A DNA stretch of 62,644 nt from Blautia sp. (GTDB lineage Bacteria > Bacillota > Clostridia > Lachnospirales > Lachnospiraceae), in contig JAMPAC010000014.1 in the NCBI GenBank assembly GCA_023667395.1, positions 1-62,644 of the forward strand. Direction: 5' to 3'. Positions 60,350-62,644 of the stretch are shown piece by piece. Numbering within the stretch: the first letter of the stretch is position 1; each line of letters starts with the position of its first letter. The position numbers and the translations under genes are program-made. The notes under the pieces are model-generated. The model was not told the DNA's origin and did no database searches. It was given only the letters and a program-made list of their open reading frames with translations.

Positions 60350-61000
60350 CTATGAACACAACACCCCTAAAAGGGATTTGTACCTTTCCGTCTCATTTTT
60401 TATATCTTCGACAGTAACACCGTAATACAAATATATCTTTTTAAACAGTTTCCTTAACTGTTTCATGGTTTTCTTATCCCCGCTGCATGAGCCGTCAAGC
60501 ATCTGCCAGACGGTTTCCACCCCTATCTGCATCCATCCATTCTCTGCCCATTTAATCTCATATATGTGGAAATCTATAGGGAAAATATCATCCGCAATTT
60601 CCGCCGCCCTATCGCACTGCTCCTGAATCTTCTCACAAAATGTTTTTAATGCTTCAACATCCTCCCCAACCGGTGGCTCCAAGTTTACCAGCTCTCCCAA
60701 CAAATCCGGACGGTGACGCATGATAAGGGATGCCTTTAGGGACTGCTTCTGCTCCAGATAATTATGAGACTGCTTCGAAACCTCCACGGCGCCATGCTCC
60801 CGTTTCAGCCATTCCACTACTTCCTCCAGCGTATGGGGATTGGCTATAATCCGCTTTTTTATCCTGTTCCTCTTTATTTTGCGGAAATAATTCTTTATGC
60901 GTGTCGTGAGTTTTACCTTGCCGCCTTTTCCTGCAATAAAAATACTTGTAGGCCCGTCTGCTCCGCCTATAATGGATACGCTGCTTGCAACCTTGTCCAT
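60350..61000 (-). CDS. unknown protein with OadB-like GGADGPTSIF start
   Basis: 216 residues. The N-terminus VSSVSIIGGADGPTSIFIAG-type sequence (residues 5-22) matches the conserved GGADGPTAIF motif near the end of the beta subunit of sodium-pumping decarboxylases. The remainder is a soluble, helical protein with no membrane segment (basic 31-52, then KREHGAVEVSKQSHNYLEQK). So only the motif is shared. It lies in the cargo run of the element. Function unknown. Confidence 0.65.
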   Translation of the reverse strand: MDKVASSVSIIGGADGPTSIFIAGKGGKVKLTTRIKNYFRKIKRNRIKKRIIANPHTLEEVVEWLKREHGAVEVSKQSHNYLEQKQSLKASLIMRHRPDLLGELVNLEPPVGEDVEALKTFCEKIQEQCDRAAEIADDIFPIDFHIYEIKWAENGWMQIGVETVWQMLDGSCSGDKKTMKQLRKLFKKIYLYYGVTVEDIKNETERYKSLLGVLCS

Positions 61001-61074
61001 ACCTACATCCCCTATTCCAAAATAAAATCCCTGCTCACCGATTCCCTGATCTGCCGGAAAACCGATATGCCAGC

Positions 61075-61320
61075 CTATTCCTTATAACCTACGACAGCAA
61101 TAACATTTCCGCCTTTCAAAATGCAGGCAACATTCTTCCCTTCTTCTATCAACGTTGCCCTGCTGTTGAGGATATTCTTATCTGCATTATCCGGCACTTC
61201 CAGCAAAACTTCATATTCTCCTCTATATGTCCCGTCGAGATGCCCTATAAACATCTGTTCCAATTCCTCTATGCTTATCTCTTTTGCAGGCAGCCATGAA
61301 AACACATCTAAAATTTTCAT
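61075..61320 (-). CDS. unknown 81-residue cargo protein
   Basis: Begins MKILDVFSWLPAKEISIEEL and contains GHLDGTYRGEYEVLLEVPDN, then a beta-rich end (VACILKGGNVIAVVGYKE). GGAGG nine bases upstream selects ATG 61320 over the longer in-frame start at 61386, which overlaps the upstream gene's stop. Not recognised. It could be an immunity or adaptor protein for a neighbour, but nothing shows this. Confidence 0.65.
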   Translation of the reverse strand: MKILDVFSWLPAKEISIEELEQMFIGHLDGTYRGEYEVLLEVPDNADKNILNSRATLIEEGKNVACILKGGNVIAVVGYKE

Positions 61321-61382
61321 CCCATCATTCCTCCACAATTCCCCTATCTGCCGGAAATCTCCCCCTATCCGGATACCGCTAC

Positions 61383-62054
61383 TCATGCTTTCATATCAAA
61401 AGTCGGCTTCTCCTCCAGATAATCCGGCAGCTCCTCCAGCCCTGCCCCCTGGCCATTCTTTAAGGAGCGGTACTCATTAAAGTAAATTCCATAAAATTCC
61501 CTTTCCTTTTCCCGTTCAGCCGGAGTCCTCTCACAAGCCCATCCATACCCTGATCCAAGATAGGTCAGCACCTTTGTCCCCTGGTAGTAAATGTCGGCAC
61601 CGTATCCCCCGCTTGTCAGGATCGGGCAGGTAAGCGTACCGCCCCCTGCCAGGGCAAACTTCTTCTCAGCAAGGCTGCCGCCCCTCCCATCCGCCGCCTC
61701 CAGAAAATCAAGCAGCGTCAGTTCACCGCTCCCGTGGCACTTCGGATTGCCGTTCTGCCCTTTGACCGCATTTTTAGCCTGCTGGTACAATGCCTTCCTG
61801 TCGGGCGACACATCGGACATATACTCCGCACACAGTTCCGTCCGCCGCCTGTGGATAGATTCCAGTTCCGCCTTGCTTGCAGCATTCGCCGCCTTCCGTG
61901 CCAGCTCCTTGATCTCGTCAGTAAACTCAGCCTTGGTTTTACTGCTTTTCCCGGAACTTGGAATGACAGACCAGTCAGGCCCTCCGCCGCTGCTTATTGG
62001 CATACTGTATTTTGTATTGGCAGAATTTACTGCACTTGAAACCGAAATTCCCAT
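61383..62054 (-). CDS. unknown cargo protein with LTY-G-GW motif (second)
   Basis: 223 residues. It opens MGISVSSAVNSANTKYSMPI with a Ser/Gly-rich stretch, then an Ala/Glu helix, then DIYYQGTKVLTYLGSGYGW, followed by a charged helix with FYGIYFNEYRS. The last part corresponds to the protein at 59755-60312. GAGGTGGACTC precedes ATG 62054. Function unknown. Confidence 0.7.
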   Translation of the reverse strand: MGISVSSAVNSANTKYSMPISSGGGPDWSVIPSSGKSSKTKAEFTDEIKELARKAANAASKAELESIHRRRTELCAEYMSDVSPDRKALYQQAKNAVKGQNGNPKCHGSGELTLLDFLEAADGRGGSLAEKKFALAGGGTLTCPILTSGGYGADIYYQGTKVLTYLGSGYGWACERTPAEREKEREFYGIYFNEYRSLKNGQGAGLEELPDYLEEKPTFDMKA

Positions 62055-62188
62055 GAGTCCACCTCACAATTTATTTTTCTTATCCGCAGCCCCTCTGTCG
62101 TTCAGAGCCGCCCCTGCCCCCTCGCAATAAGTCCGGGCATTCCGCAGGGGCAAAGGTTTATGCGCCTCTGCGGAATACGGTGTAAACC

Positions 62189-62644
62189 TTATACCTGTAT
62201 ATCCAATGTGCTGCCCGAAACAGATGACCTTTTCACAAGCGTATTGCCGCTTTGGGTAAGCTGGCTTTCCACGGATTCCCTTGTAACGCTGTCCAGTATG
62301 CCTGGATCAAAGGGCTGTCCCGGCTGCCAGTTGGGATTAGCCGCCTTTACCGCCGCATACATCGCGGAACGGTATTTTCCCTCATACTGCTGCAGAGTCC
62401 ATGTTCCTTTTGCACGGTCTTCCTTCTTTACGCTTAATTGGTACTCCCTGAATACTTGCGACCTTTTCGTTGTGTCGCCATTGGAAATCCCATTCTCTTG
62501 GATGAACTCCCTTTTCACATTGTCGAACATCTTTTGCCGCCAATCTTCGGAAACATTTATCATCTGCTGCCATGTCGAACGGTCTACGGTGCCATCTTCT
62601 CCATGGTACATTCCCGGAACAACAATTCCTCCCGGCCCGATAAA
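62189..62644 (-). CDS. unknown cargo protein, cut by the window end
   Basis: At least 151 residues; the frame is open to the last base. It contains GGIVVPGMYHGEDGTVDRS, then VSEDWRQKMFDNVKREFIQEN, a TWTLQQYEGKYRSAMYAAVK helix, and ends SSVSGSTLDIQV. An internal ATG at 62611 lies 16 bases after GGGAGG, too far to be a good start, so the gene probably begins outside. Not recognised; the same style as the other cargo proteins. Confidence 0.6.
   Translation of the reverse strand, partial: FIGPGGIVVPGMYHGEDGTVDRSTWQQMINVSEDWRQKMFDNVKREFIQENGISNGDTTKRSQVFREYQLSVKKEDRAKGTWTLQQYEGKYRSAMYAAVKAANPNWQPGQPFDPGILDSVTRESVESQLTQSGNTLVKRSSVSGSTLDIQV

Larger units (their letters stand above)
52640..62644. 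mobile_element. integrated element with three serine recombinases (left part)
   Basis: It starts at the broken M23 gene, with the recombinase genes at this end as is usual for elements moved by large serine recombinases. It carries a DUF6870-like protein, an XRE regulator and a run of unknown proteins, all on the minus strand. No conjugation, phage or resistance gene is seen before the window ends, so the type is open. The right end is outside the window. Confidence 0.65.

Noticed and set aside
1-62644. CRISPR array, rRNA or tRNA genes
   Set aside because: No regularly spaced direct repeats, no cloverleaf with TTCRA arm and no rRNA-like stretch were found by eye.

Overview
The window looks like chromosomal DNA of a gut Lachnospiraceae-type Firmicute. 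The evidence is strong Shine-Dalgarno sites, a complete butyryl-CoA operon (thl, crt, hbd, bcd, etfB, etfA), a bile-salt-hydrolase-type enzyme, a PPi-type phosphofructokinase, two EutS-like shell proteins and many clostridial families. This is inferred from gene content; there is no rRNA or tRNA in the window to place it.

Layout. 0.1-2.2 kb: an ECF-like sigma factor coupled to a membrane-anchored serpin. 2.2-9 kb: an MMPL transporter and GLUG-repeat surface protein operon with a divergent TetR regulator. 9-12.4 kb: an unusual cassette of a zinc-ribbon/kinase-like protein, a VWA protein and a divergent adenylosuccinate-synthetase homologue. 12.4-29.3 kb: housekeeping and accessory metabolism (amylosucrase, His-less HPr-like protein, tandem hemerythrin, ComFB, TrpB2, MATE, bile salt hydrolase, D,D-carboxypeptidase, GH43, MtnA, YbaK, PPi-PFK). 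29.5-30 kb: a RelB/YafQ toxin-antitoxin pair.

30.2-40.8 kb is a peptide natural-product (RiPP) island. It holds a short cysteine-rich precursor gene with a four-residue C-x-x-x repeat, a 721-residue radical SAM/SPASM maturase that appears to be two maturase modules fused, a small partner protein, an ABC-2 transporter, a peptide-type ABC exporter, and a LytTR regulator with a GHKL kinase. A candidate LytTR operator and promoter sits in front of the precursor. Downstream lies a lacticin-481/salivaricin-A-like lanthipeptide precursor, in front of a LanM gene that has lost its cyclase half. Both precursor genes are very short.

40.9-47.1 kb: the butyrate operon, with an extra 46-codon gene and a palindromic promoter site. 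47.4-52.4 kb: an orphan ZorA/ZorB-like stator pair, EutS-EutS-EutP, and rarA. From about 52.6 kb to the window end: an integrated element that truncates an M23 peptidase gene, starts with three tandem large serine recombinases, and carries a run of unknown small proteins that share a motif.

A second theme crosses these regions. A dispersed element of 80-150 bases lies, always in sense orientation, directly before the ribosome binding sites of four unrelated genes (VWA, bile salt hydrolase, GH43, hbd), with fragments elsewhere. The copies differ by compensating base changes, which points to a conserved RNA structure rather than chance repetition.
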